Source: Cercis canadensis (taxonomy: Eukaryota; Streptophyta; Magnoliopsida; Fabales; Fabaceae). From it: a DNA stretch of 64,000 bases. Below, in pieces: positions 12,823 to 24,455 of the stretch. A program made the translations under genes and the position numbers. Within the stretch, counting starts at the first letter, position 1. Each line of letters opens with the position of its first letter. The notes below the pieces were generated by a model. The model made no database searches, had not been told where the DNA came from, and was given only the letters and a program-made list of their open reading frames with translations. Where the stretch lies: contig QAOA01001695.1 of NCBI GenBank assembly GCA_003255065.1, positions 136,920 through 200,919 on the forward strand, written 5' to 3'.

Positions 12823-12896
12823 CCAAGTAGTCTAGGGTTGTCATCCTTACTATGTTCTACCAGCTAGTCTGGTTAAAGGTCAATTACATTAGCTAG

Positions 12897-13275
12897 ATAT
12901 CTCGGTTTTTCTATATGCTTTGCATAACTTGTGGGTGGCTGTTGGTTAAATGCAGTACCTTTCTTGGTGCAGATCAGGAAAATATTTCTGTTTACACTGT
13001 GTTGTGTCATTTGAAGAACTGGGTACAGTCTACCCTTTACAGTTTTGAATCTCTTGCATTTCCTACAAGGAAACTAAAATTCTTGATCTTGCTTTTTCAC
13101 TGATCCTAGCATTAGGTGCATTGCTTTGAAAATGGGTATATGTTGGTTACATTTAAGTCTAATTTAGGCCTCAAGATCGTCTCTGCAATGGGTCAAAAGA
13201 AAACTAGTGCTTATGTATTTATGTCTTATTGGCTGAAAAATGTGGGCAAATGTGAAGCTAGGTTCTGGAGATTTG
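12897..13275 (+). repeat. 380-bp intronic segment, right copy
   Basis: Partner of 10116-10495. The two copies flank about 2.4 kb holding the inserted gene copy. Either the intron was duplicated together with that insertion, or two related S15a-like introns were recombined. No coding function is evident in the small ORFs across it. Confidence 0.85.
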
Positions 13276-14151
13276 CTTTATTTTCCCTGTCATGCAATTT
13301 TGGGTTTATCAAATGGATTCATAAGCCTATGAGTAGTTTAATACCTTGTTATGGGAGTAACTTTGAGTAGTTTAAAATTATCTTTTAACAGGAATTTTAA
13401 GCCAAGTATGTGTTTGTCTTTCTGCATGAGTAAAACCATAACGTTTATTAGGAATTATGGGAACAGCTTCATAACAAGCAAGATAAATTTCAAACATAAG
13501 TAAACAAAGCAAAGTTTGCCTACACAATAAGGTTTACTTTTTATATTTTGGTATTGGTTGGGGCTCCTTTTCCAGATGTTCTCTATGCCAGATTTGATGG
13601 TGTTTTAAATTAATCCCTTTTTTTTTTTCAAATGGTGGGAGGTTCATGAAGGGAATTTCAAGAATTATTCAGTTTTTAGGCTTCGTGGAGTTTTATAACA
13701 GTCATTTATGTTGTTTGGTTGTTGACTGATTGGTATTGTTTAATAGCCAAGGTACACTTGCAGCTTGGATGGAAATTATTAACTTATGTATCTCATACCC
13801 AAGTTGGATTGTATCATGTAAGATTTGAAGTCGGAATCTCTTTTTCTGTCTTGCTCATCTAAATTTCATATAGGGTTTGTGTGCCAATGCTTTAAGTTAC
13901 TTATGGCTATTGTTGAAATTTGTAACAGTGACAATGGTGAGGGTTAGTGTCTTGAATGATGCTCTCAAGAGCATGTACAATGCTGAAAAGCGGGGGAACG
14001 GTCAGGTCATGATTAGACCATCCTCAAAAGTGGTTATTAAGTTCCTTTTGGTGATGCAGAAACATGGTATTTCTCCTTTTTCTATTTGATTTTGTGTCAT
14101 TTTATTTTCTCTCATTGCTTTAGGACTTCTAATTATTTAATTTTTGCGTGA

Positions 14152-14370
<219 letters not shown>

Positions 14371-14731
14371 TAAATTATGAGTTTTTCTGGTCTTCCCACT
14401 CCTAAGGCTATACAAGAGCAATGACACCATACATTAATAAGATTCCATACAATAAAACAAAATCAAGATTGTATTGTTAAGGGAAGCTGATCTAGATTGA
14501 TGACTGCATCTTTTTTTCTCTGAACTTTTTAAAGACAACCTTTCAGATTTTTCTGGTTCTGTAATGGCTATGCACCTCTTTTTCCATGATACCATAGAAA
14601 CGGGTCATTGTGAATTTTACATATGATATGCTTTTGGTATTTGTATCATTCTAATGTCAAGCTCAGTAGATTGATTAAAATTGGAGGTTGCTCATATAAA
14701 AGGGTTGATATATTTCTCAGGAAAATTATTC

Positions 14732-15661
14732 GGCAAATTGACTATAATAATATAGTTATACAAACTATTTACACAAATAGGACACTTTTCAAACTATTTA
14801 CGTAAAATGGACACTTTTGAATATTTTATTATTTTTTCAGCCAGAATAAAACACGCTTTATCAGGTGTAAAGTGTGTATAAATTGAACACGCTTTAGAGT
14901 ATTTTCCCCCAAAAGCATGTCCACTATTCATTGAAAATAGGGGTGGAAAAGTTTGTGTTCTCTTGGAACACGCTTTACAGGTAAAGTGTGTTCCAAGTGA
15001 ACACGCTTAGAAACTCTCATCTGTCTCTTAAAGTTCTAAAATTTTCTTTTACACCAAGAAGTCCAGAACAAGATATTATGTAACTGAAAGAATGACATTC
15101 TAAAATACAACATTCAGAAAAACATTTTAGTTAAAATCTAAAAAGAATAAGGCAAGTATTGCATTTTACTCGGAATAGAAGGAGGACTTAGACATCTGTT
15201 GGCTTGAAATATACGAATAGATAGTACCCAATCACCAGTCCGAGTGAAGTACTCACTCCAAATCCTAAAAAACCCGTTATAACACTCAAAATACCCATCT
15301 CCCACTCTCTTGATTTACCTGCAAAGCGTGTTCACTTGGAACACGCTTTACAGGTAAAGCGTGTTGCAAGAGAACATGCTTTACCTGTAAAGCGTGTTCT
15401 AAGAGAACATGTTTTATCTATAAAACGTGTTTTCTTATCAGACTTTCCACCTCTATTTTTAGTGAATAGTAGACACGTTTTTGGGGGAAAATGCTCTAAA
15501 GCGTGTTCAGTTTATACCCATTTTACACCTGATAAAGTGTGTTTTACTCTGGCTAAAAAAATAATAAAATATTTAAAAGTGTCCTTTTTACATAAATAGT
15601 TTGGAAAGTGTCCCATTTATGTAAATAATTTGTAGAACTGTATTATTATAGTCAATTTGCC
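14732..15661. mobile_element. Mutator-like foldback element with 9-bp target duplication
   Basis: Lies in the last intron of the RPS15A-like locus. Terminal inverted repeats of about 220 bp (14732-14950 and 15443-15661) start GGCAAATTGACTATAATAAT and are highly similar. The element is flanked by a perfect 9-bp direct repeat AAATTATTC (14723-14731 and 15662-15670), the hallmark of Mutator-like insertion. The interior is non-coding and rich in copies of AACACGCTTTA in both orientations, including a 26-bp near-palindrome around 15335-15365. Non-autonomous. Confidence 0.85.
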
Positions 15662-15664
15662 AAA

Positions 15665-15783
15665 TTATTCAGTACCGCCAGTAGTATAGATACCACAAGT
15701 AGAATTGATAATTCAGATATTCTGTGTTGTCTATTTGTCAATTCTGCATGTGATATCTATACCACTGTCGTATTGAATAATTA
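15665..15783. repeat. 119-bp imperfect hairpin (small MITE-like inverted repeat)
   Basis: Arms of about 47 bases, TTATTCAGTACCGCCAGTAG... and ...ACTGTCGTATTGAATAA, pair imperfectly, including GTATAGATA(C/T)CACA and CAGAATTGA-type blocks. Its left end overlaps the target duplication of the neighbouring Mutator-like element, so that element probably inserted into or beside this older hairpin. Confidence 0.65.
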
Positions 15784-15854
15784 ACCTATTTTTTACACGC
15801 ATTTTTTTTTTTTTAACTTAATCTTCTTTTATTATATGGTCCCTTGAACTTTAA

Positions 15855-16444
<590 letters not shown>

Positions 16445-16491
16445 TTAGGAGAAAAAGCGTTAGTGGTAAAGTACTGGACTTCTTTTACTAG

Positions 16492-18206
16492 GCATTTTTG
16501 GTTTGAGGTGGCACCCATTTTTAGTTTTTGAAATTCTCACTGGTTGTAATGCGCAATGTGCTAGTCACATGAAGCATGGTAGCAAGAATTTTGTTTTTGT
16601 TTTCTAAATTCTGGGATCAGAGTAGCAGGAGCTGTTCTGGATTCACTTTATTTTGTTTGCAAAAGAATTTGATTGCTTTCATTACTTTCCTTATACCCTA
16701 TTGTATCTGGCTTGGGCTTGTTTTTATTCCGGCTTCACACTAGTAATTTTTTTGGAGCTATTATTGTTGATAGCAAAATGTTTAGACAGTGTAAATGCAT
16801 ATATTTTAGAGAAAATTATTGTTTGATTCTAAAAGTTGAAGAAAAAGATCATTTGGTTTAAAACAAAATGGTCTTCCAATGTCATTTTTTTTATATCATG
16901 TAAAATGTCCAAAATGTCTTTTAAATCTTTGACACATATTAAAAGACTCAATTTTTCGTGATTATTGCAATGATAGTAAAATCAAGGGTTAGTTTTATCA
17001 CCTACCTATGATTATGTATGGTAGATTGTGTATATATTGTGTTTTGTAGAACTAGCCTTTTCAAAATAAAATTATACAATTAATTTGAACGTAAATTAAT
17101 TCAGAATTGATATAACTCTTATATAACTACGACACTCTTTTCCATTTAATTTATTATTAGATAAAAATAATTAGGCCAATTGCCAAAAAGTTAGACTAAT
17201 TTTAACAACAATGGTTATATACTAATCATCTTTTTTAGTCCTTGAAATATTTTTTTTTCTCAATTTGGTGTATGACTTCTTAGTTTCCCCAAAGAGTATT
17301 TTTTTCAATTTGTTATACAACTTTTCAGTTCTTACTCAATTTGGTCCTCATGTTAGCCCTTGCAAATACCAACAAGCAAAGCTCAAAATCTTGTTTATTT
17401 TCGTTCCCTTCAGAAAGGCATCAATGATCAAAGTAGATATTCAAAGTCTCAAAAAAAGTAAAAAATAAAAACTCAAATAAACTTAATTCTAGGTACTTGA
17501 TAAGCAGTGGAAGCCTATTATGTCAAAAAAGTGAGTAAAGAGAAGACTAGGGTCTGTTTTTCTAAACCTAACAAGTTGATAATATATTCTTCCCAGTGTC
17601 TCCCAGCCCATTCGAAAAGAGTAGATTTGCCACTTGAGCCAACGTCTATTTATATTCGTTTTTCAATTTACAGTATGGTTATTGTTAAATACAAAATAAT
17701 TTATTCTATCCATACATGCACGAATATACTTATTAGATTTTCCTTTACTCCTTTTGAAACATTAATTTTTCTTCCTTGGGAATGGATCTATTTTATTGAA
17801 ATCATATGGAAAGATTATACCAAATGAATAGAGTTAGAACTTCAGAAGAAATATCATCTACAACGAGTAGACTGTAAGCTAATGAGATTGAGTCAGACTA
17901 CTAGTGTTTGCCATAAAAAAAATTGGCATGTCACATTAAGAACGGAGATCTAAAGTCTTTAAGGAGTGCCGTTTATCTTTTTTGATGTTATTATGCAGAG
18001 GTTATGAAGTTGAAGAAATTTCCAGAGCTAGATGTTATTTTACAATATAATAGTCTGTTTTTACATAAAAAAAAAAAAAATGAAATGTGTTTGGGGGGAG
18101 TTTCTACTTCACACCCTACTAACATAGCCAAAGACAATTTCATTTATAGGAAAGAAGAGGAATTTAATAAACTAAGGCACACAATATCTAAACACAGGAA
18201 ATTATT
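16492..18206. other. Intergenic, AT-rich, no supported gene
   Basis: Between the S15a remnant and the small-peptide gene. Scattered ORFs up to 106 codons lack recognisable domains. Phrases such as CTCAATTTGGT and AGTCCTTGAAATATTTT (17240-17350) are typical of dispersed plant repeats. I see no RNA gene and no defined transposon ends. Confidence 0.5.
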
Positions 18207-18720
18207 ATATAAAGAAATACGGGTACTATATTTCCACAACCACTGTGTACCCCTCAACACATCCATAAAAATATATGAAGCTCATGGCATTGGGTAGTAC
18301 AAAACAATGATAGGACATAAACTAAATCAAACGTATTCTTTGATAGGTAGAAGAGGCGAAACAAGATATAGAGCCTTGCATTCCATAGGTGTATGCAACT
18401 CTTATTTAGTAAAATGCATGTTCTTCCACCAAAGGCAACGGGATAGCAACATACTTAATTACGTGGTGGTTTTGGTGGCCTCCATGGTGACGTAGGGGCG
18501 GGTGGCTCTGGAATGTCTGGAATGTTTCGATTTCTGTGAGGAAGTTTCGGAGGATCCATAATACGTTGAGCACACCCCTGCTTCTGCAAGGTTACAAGGA
18601 GAGCACCAAGGAAAAACAGCAGCACGGCTAAGCGTGACATCTTTTGAGGTCAGAAATCGTACAAAGCACACAATAAGTATAGCTTTTAATATGAATTTGA
18701 GACCTAGTTAGGGGGCAAAA
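18207..18720. repeat. About 510-bp segmental duplicate, copy A
   Basis: Matches 42495-43010 from TATAAAGAAATA(C/T)GGG through the peptide gene to GACCTAGTTA(G/T)GGGGCAAAAGT. Both copies have the gene in the same orientation. Divergence is moderate, so this is an old duplication whose copies are now separated by retroelement DNA. Confidence 0.85.
18455..18640 (-). CDS. Small secreted proline-rich peptide precursor, copy A
   Basis: 61 codons from ATG at 18640 to TAA at 18457-18455. Residues 1-25 form a textbook signal peptide (MSRLAVLLFFLGALLV then QKQGCAQ, cleavage expected near there). The mature part is short and rich in Pro, Arg and Asn, with IPDIPEPPAP and SPWRPPKPPRN, and has no cysteine. 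A paralog with the same layout lies at 42740-42917; homology extends into the 3' flank and about 80 bp upstream, and signal peptide and IPEPP/PW cores are kept, which argues for a real gene. I do not recognise the family; a signalling peptide or small wall protein is possible. An overlapping 70-codon ORF from 18671 in another frame is a shadow. Confidence 0.55.
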   Translation of the reverse strand: MSRLAVLLFFLGALLVTLQKQGCAQRIMDPPKLPHRNRNIPDIPEPPAPTSPWRPPKPPRN

Positions 18721-19655
18721 GTCTGAGTCAAATTTATAATGGTGTTGTTAAAGAAGTAGTAGGTAGAGGTGTGCCTAGTCAATTCAATTTTTCCAAAAGC
18801 TTATTCTTACAACTTCATTCAAAACGAAGAAGACCACTGTAGATACAAGACTCGAGTATCTCATCATATTTGTGGAATTTAGCTGCTTTTTATGTAATAA
18901 ACAGTGAAAAGAAGAGATGACCTTTACTAGAAAGTTTTCATTGGACCTGCGTAACAACTTAACTATAGGTAGAAGGAAAATTCAAGAGATTAATTCCAAC
19001 TTGTCCTTGTCTTCTCTTTATAACACACGCATAAGTCATAACCACGTACCCTTCGGAAAGTAGTTGAGGAAAATTTGAGAGTTCCACATCATAGAAATTT
19101 AAGACAATGGACGTGGAAAGTTCAAGTTTGTAAACTACTAGGAAATTGGGGTTCTTCCAAACTAGAAATGCTTATTACATATAATTTTGGTTTGGTCAGG
19201 GCAGAACCAGAAAACCATTTTCTGTATGGGACATGGTGAGAACCTTGTGGTAAATAAAAGTAAAATTATACNTCATGTGCTTACCTCTATATTGAGTTTT
19301 GATGATTGTGATTAGCTATATGCTCTATTGACATTATGTACCTTCACTAGTACTTGACCTTTTTTATAATGTGAAATAGGGGGAGAAAAATGGAAAGAAA
19401 AATATGTAATTGCGCTTATTGGTTTAATATGCTTATATATTTATCATATTTTTCTTTAGTGATTTGTCATCATAAAAAAAGAAGATTATTAGCCTTAAGC
19501 TTAAGTGTGATACTAAACTTAGGTGCGATAAATTTTGATCATGCCAAATGATAATTAACATGAGATAAGTTTTGATGATGCTAAATGATAACGAAATATA
19601 CATGAAAATATGATTCATTGATTTTGACTTACTATATCTAATGATAGTGTTATAT
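18721..19655. other. Intergenic with single N at 19272
   Basis: No gene supported. The N at 19272 (between AAATTATAC and TCATGTGC) has no visible flanking duplication, unlike five of the other six. A plus-strand phrase around 19500-19580 is partly reiterated (GATAA.TTTTGAT.ATG.CAAATGATAA), suggesting a small local repeat. Confidence 0.5.
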
Positions 19656-20388
19656 CTTCATTGTAGGAAAGTCCAAAGAAGAGGAATGAGCAATTGAAGC
19701 AAGAAAACGAAAGATTATATGATGATGCTCATGCTTGAAGAACTTCATTGGATATCAAAGAACCAAGGGAAGGAACAACCATGAAGCAATTGTTGATAAA
19801 AAAAATGAAGTTCTCCTAGGCAAGAAAGCAAGGAGTCGACTACCTCAAGAAAGGAGTCTACTACTTAGAGAGCAAGGAGTTGACTACTTCGAGGCCGAGA
19901 ACAAGGAGTTGACAAATTCAAGAAAGGAGTGGACTACTTCAAACTTAAAGGAGTTTCAAACGCACAAGACCAATCAAATTTAAAAGAGTCAACTACCCTA
20001 TGCAAAGGAGTTGACTACCTCGTGTTGGGAGGCTGTAAACCTAGAAATAGCTTGTTTTTTAGCAATCAATTCTCTCCAACGGCTAGAATTCAAATTGGGC
20101 TATAAATAGAAGACCTCAAGATGTTCTAAAACAAGCTAAAAGAAGCCAAGAGCCTCCACGACAATTCTAGCTTCCTAGTTCTTCATTCCTTGAGAAAGAA
20201 AGTTATCCTTAGTGTTTCATCTTTGTAAATCACTCTAAGAAAAGAGATATCCAAATTGTAATCTATAGTTTCACTTTGGAACTCTTATACAGGGATAGGT
20301 ATCCCTAGATTTGTAATTGTAGATTCAAGAAAGGGTGGTATCCCCTAAGAATCAAAGAAGGATGTGGTATCCCTTTGTTGTGAGGAAT
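19656..20388 (+). mobile_element. LTR-like retroelement fragment with TATA box and degenerate short repeats
   Basis: CTATAAATAG at 20100-20109 is followed by a transcribed-leader-like stretch, as in LTR promoters. Upstream, 19830-20015 holds about seven degenerate copies of AAGGAGT(C/T)GACTAC(C/T)TC. No gag-pol or partner LTR is adjacent, and the right side is cut by the CACTA end at 20389. Probably a solo or truncated LTR; family not certain. Confidence 0.45.
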
Positions 20389-20660
20389 CACTACAAGAAA
20401 ATTTTTGTATTTCAACAAAAAATTTCCATTAAAATATTGAATTCCAACAGAATTTGGGTTGTTAAAGAAGTAGTCATTGAAATTGCAAAATTCAAACAGA
20501 ACAATGATTTCAATGAAATTTTATCATTGAAATTCAATTTTTTTAAAAAATTATTTTTTAAAAGAATTTCGAACATTATTTTTTGTTTTTTAAAATTTCA
20601 ACAGAATTAAATTTTCATTAGAATTTCCTAAGTGTGTTTTTTTTATACGTAATAAATTCC
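20389..20660 (+). mobile_element. CACTA (En/Spm) transposon terminus
   Basis: CACTACAAGAAAA at 20389-20401 is the canonical CACTA terminal sequence. It is followed by about 250 bp with many short subterminal copies of GAAATT/AATTTC in both orientations, as usual for the superfamily. No matching TTTTCTTGTAGTG end was found to the right inside the window, and no transposase is seen, so only one end is supported. Confidence 0.65.
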
Positions 20661-21099
20661 TAAATAATATTTGTTAAAAATCAAAATATACCATTTACAA
20701 ATATTCCTTTCATTAAATAATTTATATAACACAAATATTCAATTCATTAAATAATTCTTATAAGTTAATAATATATTGAGTATAAAAGTTTGAATCTCAA
20801 ATAATTACACCAAGTTTATTTCTAATTGTTCAAAATATATACTATATAACAAGAGCATACACTTCTTTCAACTACATAAAAATAAAACATAAATTTTGTA
20901 GAAGAGCAAAATGCTATAACTAAGTTTCAATCTTCATACTCTATTTCTTTATCATCATCTTCACATTAGTCTTACTTGAGGCTGCTCTGACCTGAAAATT
21001 CACATTAAAAAGTTAGAAGATACTAACTTAGAGTTCAATTTAACAACAGAGGGAGTTTGAAGTGGAAGAAAACAATGATTGTGAGAATCAAATTAATAA
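20661..21099. other. AT-rich DNA, no gene
   Basis: Between the CACTA end and the PLATZ pseudogene; probably transposon interior. No ORF or motif I can support. Confidence 0.5.
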
Positions 21100-22375
21100 C
21101 ACCACCTTGAAAAAACAGAACAGTAACGTACGATGTAAATCAGGATCAGTCAACCTTCTCCCACAGATCTCACATGATGTCTCATTCTTTGATGTTGAAC
21201 CAGCGTGTGGGAGAGGATTCAGAGGTATAATCAATCGCTTGTTGCACTAGTAGGGCTGAGATACAAAAATGAATTAGGAACAAAAACATAGTAATGAATT
21301 TGGTTAAGATTTTCTTTTTTGACTATTGATTGAGAAGATTCAATCATATAGGCTTTTATTTTTTTTTTTTGGGTCAAAGAGAAGATTCAATTGTCTATTG
21401 CTATTACTAATCCAAATTTTTGAGGATCCAACAAGGATAGTTGAGGTGTAGACAACACTTATGCCAAACATAGTTAACAACTAGGTTGTCTATACAACAC
21501 AAAAGAACGCAAAATAATGTGATTTAAATTTTAAACCATTTTTCTTGTATCTGGTTTTTCAAAGCTAAGGTATAGTGAATAAGCAATGTAAGAAAACATC
21601 ACAATGACAAAATAATGTGGAGGGGAAGTTCCACCATGAGAGAATACTAACCTTAAGTTAATTAACAAAAGATTTAGTGATATTCAGCTGTGTTACACCC
21701 TTCAAATTTTCATGCCACCACTATAATGATACAAGCTGTTTATTATAATTAATCAGAGTTATTCCCCAGGTCAAATGACATAACAAAGGGAAATCTTTTA
21801 TTAAGCACTAACCATAAACACTTGAGCTCTATCAAATCATATGCTTCAAAAATAATTAATACAAAAGTACAAGTAAAAGGAAAAGTAGTAAATAACACAT
21901 TTAAATGAATTCTCCACTATTCCTGTGTTCATGTTGCACTCACAAAAATACAGACAATTAGGACTCACCAAAGAGACAGTGATTTCATAAAACTTTCCCA
22001 CGTGAATATAAGCCCCATATATCAGCTTAACAAACAAATTCATATAATGTGGCATAAATGTGCACTTATTCACTCAACCCGGATGCAACATATGAAATAA
22101 CCTTTAAGGCAAGGTTTGATGTCATACCTGAATTTCTGAACAGTTAATATGTTTTTCAATAGCACCAAGCGAGACCACATCTTTGTAGACATGTCTATAG
22201 ATTTTAAGTATCTTGTCATGGCGATGAGCACCTGAAGATACACAATAGTGGCAAGGGGAGACCTTGCAATTTATACAATATCTATTTAACTCATTCCTAC
22301 GAACAGGATGAGTTTCACACAAATGAAAAAAAGTTTAGTTCAAAAGAACCTCGAGCCACTTTGGCTTGCATATTT
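21100..22375 (-). pseudogene. PLATZ zinc-binding transcription factor pseudogene
   Basis: Exon A, roughly 22375-22128, reads KPKWLEVLLN, then a TAA (22337-22335) and a frameshift. It resumes CETHPVRRNELNRYCINC, then CHYCVSSGAHRH, then IYRHVYKDVVSLGAIEKHI and CSEIQ before a GT donor at 22127. Exon B from 21255 reads PY, TAG (21249-21247), CNKRLIIPLNPLPHAG, then SCEICGRRLTDPDLHR, followed by a 4-bp insertion/frameshift where the final Cys pair should be. These are the paired Cys/His clusters and the RRNELNRYC...SSGAHRH core of plant PLATZ DNA-binding proteins. At least four lesions make it non-functional; the intron and splice sites remain, so it is not a processed copy. Confidence 0.85.
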
Positions 22376-23526
22376 TGCGTTGGTTGACCTGCTCAACCTA
22401 CAAAATTTAGACTATAAATCATTGTCTCATCCCTCTTTCCCTTAACTCTTTAATTTCTGCACTCTTTCTTATACTTGTTTTGATTTAGAAATACTTTTTG
22501 CTTTTATATTGTTTTTCTACTTCTAGATTTGAACAATATTTATGTATTTGCAAAAGTTTTTAAAACACTCAATTCAGCTCCTTCTTGGGTGTAGGTTGCC
22601 TTGGCTAAGATTGATTTATATCTTTCTCTAATAAAGTAAATTGACTTCGACATTTTTATCAATTGGAATTTTCAACTAGACAAGAGCATTTTCTCCCCAA
22701 TTTAATAAAACACAGGTAAAATATGTTGCTCATTGTAGACATCGATTTTTGTCCAGGAAGATTTTTTTATTGGACTTTATTTTTCATAAAAATATAAAAA
22801 AAATAAATAATATATGTGTGTTCATTTTTAAATTTAATTTTTGTTTCAAGTTCATTTAAATAGACAAAAAAATTATTTCTTTTTCTAAACCTATAGCCTA
22901 TCATTTTACTTTATTTTTATGCTTTAGATATGGCCTTTTAGTATTTTTAATCCATAGGGTTATTTTGAAAAAAAAAAAAAATTTTATGTGTTGCTCTAGA
23001 TTCTATATTGTCTGTGTGTGCAAGGGATTTGAAATGAGATGCAATTAGAGACATCAAAAGACAAAGGAGAAAAAGATAATAAAAGAAAATGAAAAAAAAA
23101 AACAAAAGGAGATAAGAAATATAGGAGTACATATAAGACTTTTGAAAAGAAATAGACAATAAAAGAAAAAAAAAAATCCAAAAGAAGATAAGGAAGTGAG
23201 TAGTACGTGTGAGATTTTTTAAATGGCACAAAAAGACAAAATAGAAAGGAATAGGAACGTAGAGCAAGGAAAGTTCCAAGAAAGAGCAAATTGAGGAGAG
23301 AGAAGAACCAAATACTAGTGGGCAAAGAAAGAAAAAAGGAAGGATGATTTTTATTGTTGAGGACATGAGAGAGCACAGAAAAGAGCAAGGGGGTTTTTCT
23401 TTTTATGCTGGTCTTCGTGAGAGAGCAGTGAGAGGGCAGTGAGCAAAGCAAGAGGAAAAAATGCAATAGGGCAGTGAACAGAGCAGAAAACCGAGTGAGT
23501 GAGAGAGCCTTTCATAGAGAGGAGGA

Positions 23527-23563
<37 letters not shown>

Positions 23564-24341
23564 NGAGCCTTTCATAGAGAGGAGGAGCCTTTTTTTTTTT
23601 TTTTTTGAGCAAATAGAGTAGCTAGAAATCGGATAGCAGAGAGCAAGAAAGAAAAAGACAATGTCAGAGCAAGGAGGAAGAAGAATAGCTTACACATTGA
23701 AGAATTACTATAGAGTTCACACTCAAGGCCTTCCTCAACTAATTTTTCATTAAGGTCATCTTCTATGCCTCTTGATTCTTTTTTTTTTATTATTATTTTT
23801 TGTTGTTTTGTTTTTCTTCTCTGATGCCAATCTATATGTTTTGTTGTTTGAGGTTGATAAGATGTAATGGTGGTTTTGCTTTTCCTTTTCCGTAGACAAT
23901 TCATGGGTTTCTTCCAATGTCCTATTTATCAAAGTTTTCAATTCCATTCCCATAGTAATCTGAAGGATATGCTAGATTCATATGTTGTGGGGTATTATTC
24001 TGGTGTTTTTTGCTAGTAGAGAATTTTAGGGTGTTCTATGTTTCCATGTTGTTTATTTTTTGATTTTTGTGTGTTGCTGAATTATATACATATTGTATAG
24101 CTTTTTTTTCTTTGTTAATCGATGCTTAAGTCTTCACTTTTGGTTATGGTTTTTTTGTATGTGTTACTCATAATTCCTTTCCTTTGATCTTGGTATTTTC
24201 AGAGCTTCAAGAAATTCTGTTTGAGATGCTTTCTAATGTAGCCCTTTGGATTGTTGAAATTTGACTGCATATTTGTTATGTTGAATGGCTGAGCATGGTA
24301 GATCTTTTTGGTAATTCTTGTTGATATCAATTTTATTTTGG
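22376..24341. other. Repeat-rich DNA with purine-rich tract; no gene
   Basis: Plus strand 23040-23690 is strongly purine-biased (A/G), giving long Phe/Leu/Ser-rich minus-strand ORFs that have no domain. TGTAGACATCGATTTTTGTCC near 22735 resembles the start of some plant LTRs, but no matching end was located. Nothing coding supported. Confidence 0.5.
23505..23606. repeat. Poly-T tracts and duplicated 25-bp segment around an N
   Basis: GAGCCTTTCATAGAGAGG... followed by poly-T occurs at 23505-23563 (33 T) and again at 23565-23606 (17 T), separated by the N at 23564. Consistent with two contig ends stopping in one homopolymer and being joined without merging. Confidence 0.8.
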
Positions 24342-24455
24342 TGAAGGGATTTGATACTTGTCTTTTAAGACTATAAAAATCATGTTTTAATACTGAATTA
24401 CTACCTGCATTGTGAGCAAATCCTCATTAAACATGGTATTTAATCCATGAATTGG

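Larger units (their letters stand above)
11209..12830 (+). pseudogene. Intronless copy of a small predicted membrane-protein gene, interrupted
   Basis: Part 1 is 11209-11367 (53 codons, MATQPKVENEHTSS... to ...KEHAETY). After an 884-bp insert the same frame resumes at 12258 (YVWTSSIIVYGGFGL, TAG, then MAYRWRKLRKAEDRVRG...). A second version of part 2 at 12627-12830 reads PYVW at the junction and ends EKPAK, stop. Without the insert the product would be about 120 residues: a hydrophilic N-terminus, one probable membrane span and a charged helix. The in-frame TAG sits where Trp is expected and is present in both versions. The lack of introns and its position inside another gene's intron suggest a retrocopy. 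I do not recognise the parent's function. Confidence 0.6.

Noticed and set aside
17507..17827. 106-codon ORF with plastid-like base composition
   Set aside because: No recognisable organellar gene or domain; AT-rich DNA gives such ORFs by chance.
18459..18671. Alternative 70-codon ORF overlapping the secreted-peptide gene
   Set aside because: Other frame of the same DNA; not conserved in copy B, whereas the signal-peptide frame is.
22947..23612. Minus-strand ORFs rich in Phe, Leu and Ser or Lys runs
   Set aside because: They arise from a purine-rich tract and poly-T, overlap in several frames and show no domain.
20389..24341. Complete CACTA transposon carrying the PLATZ fragment
   Set aside because: No matching TTTTCTTGTAGTG terminus found, so only one end can be claimed.
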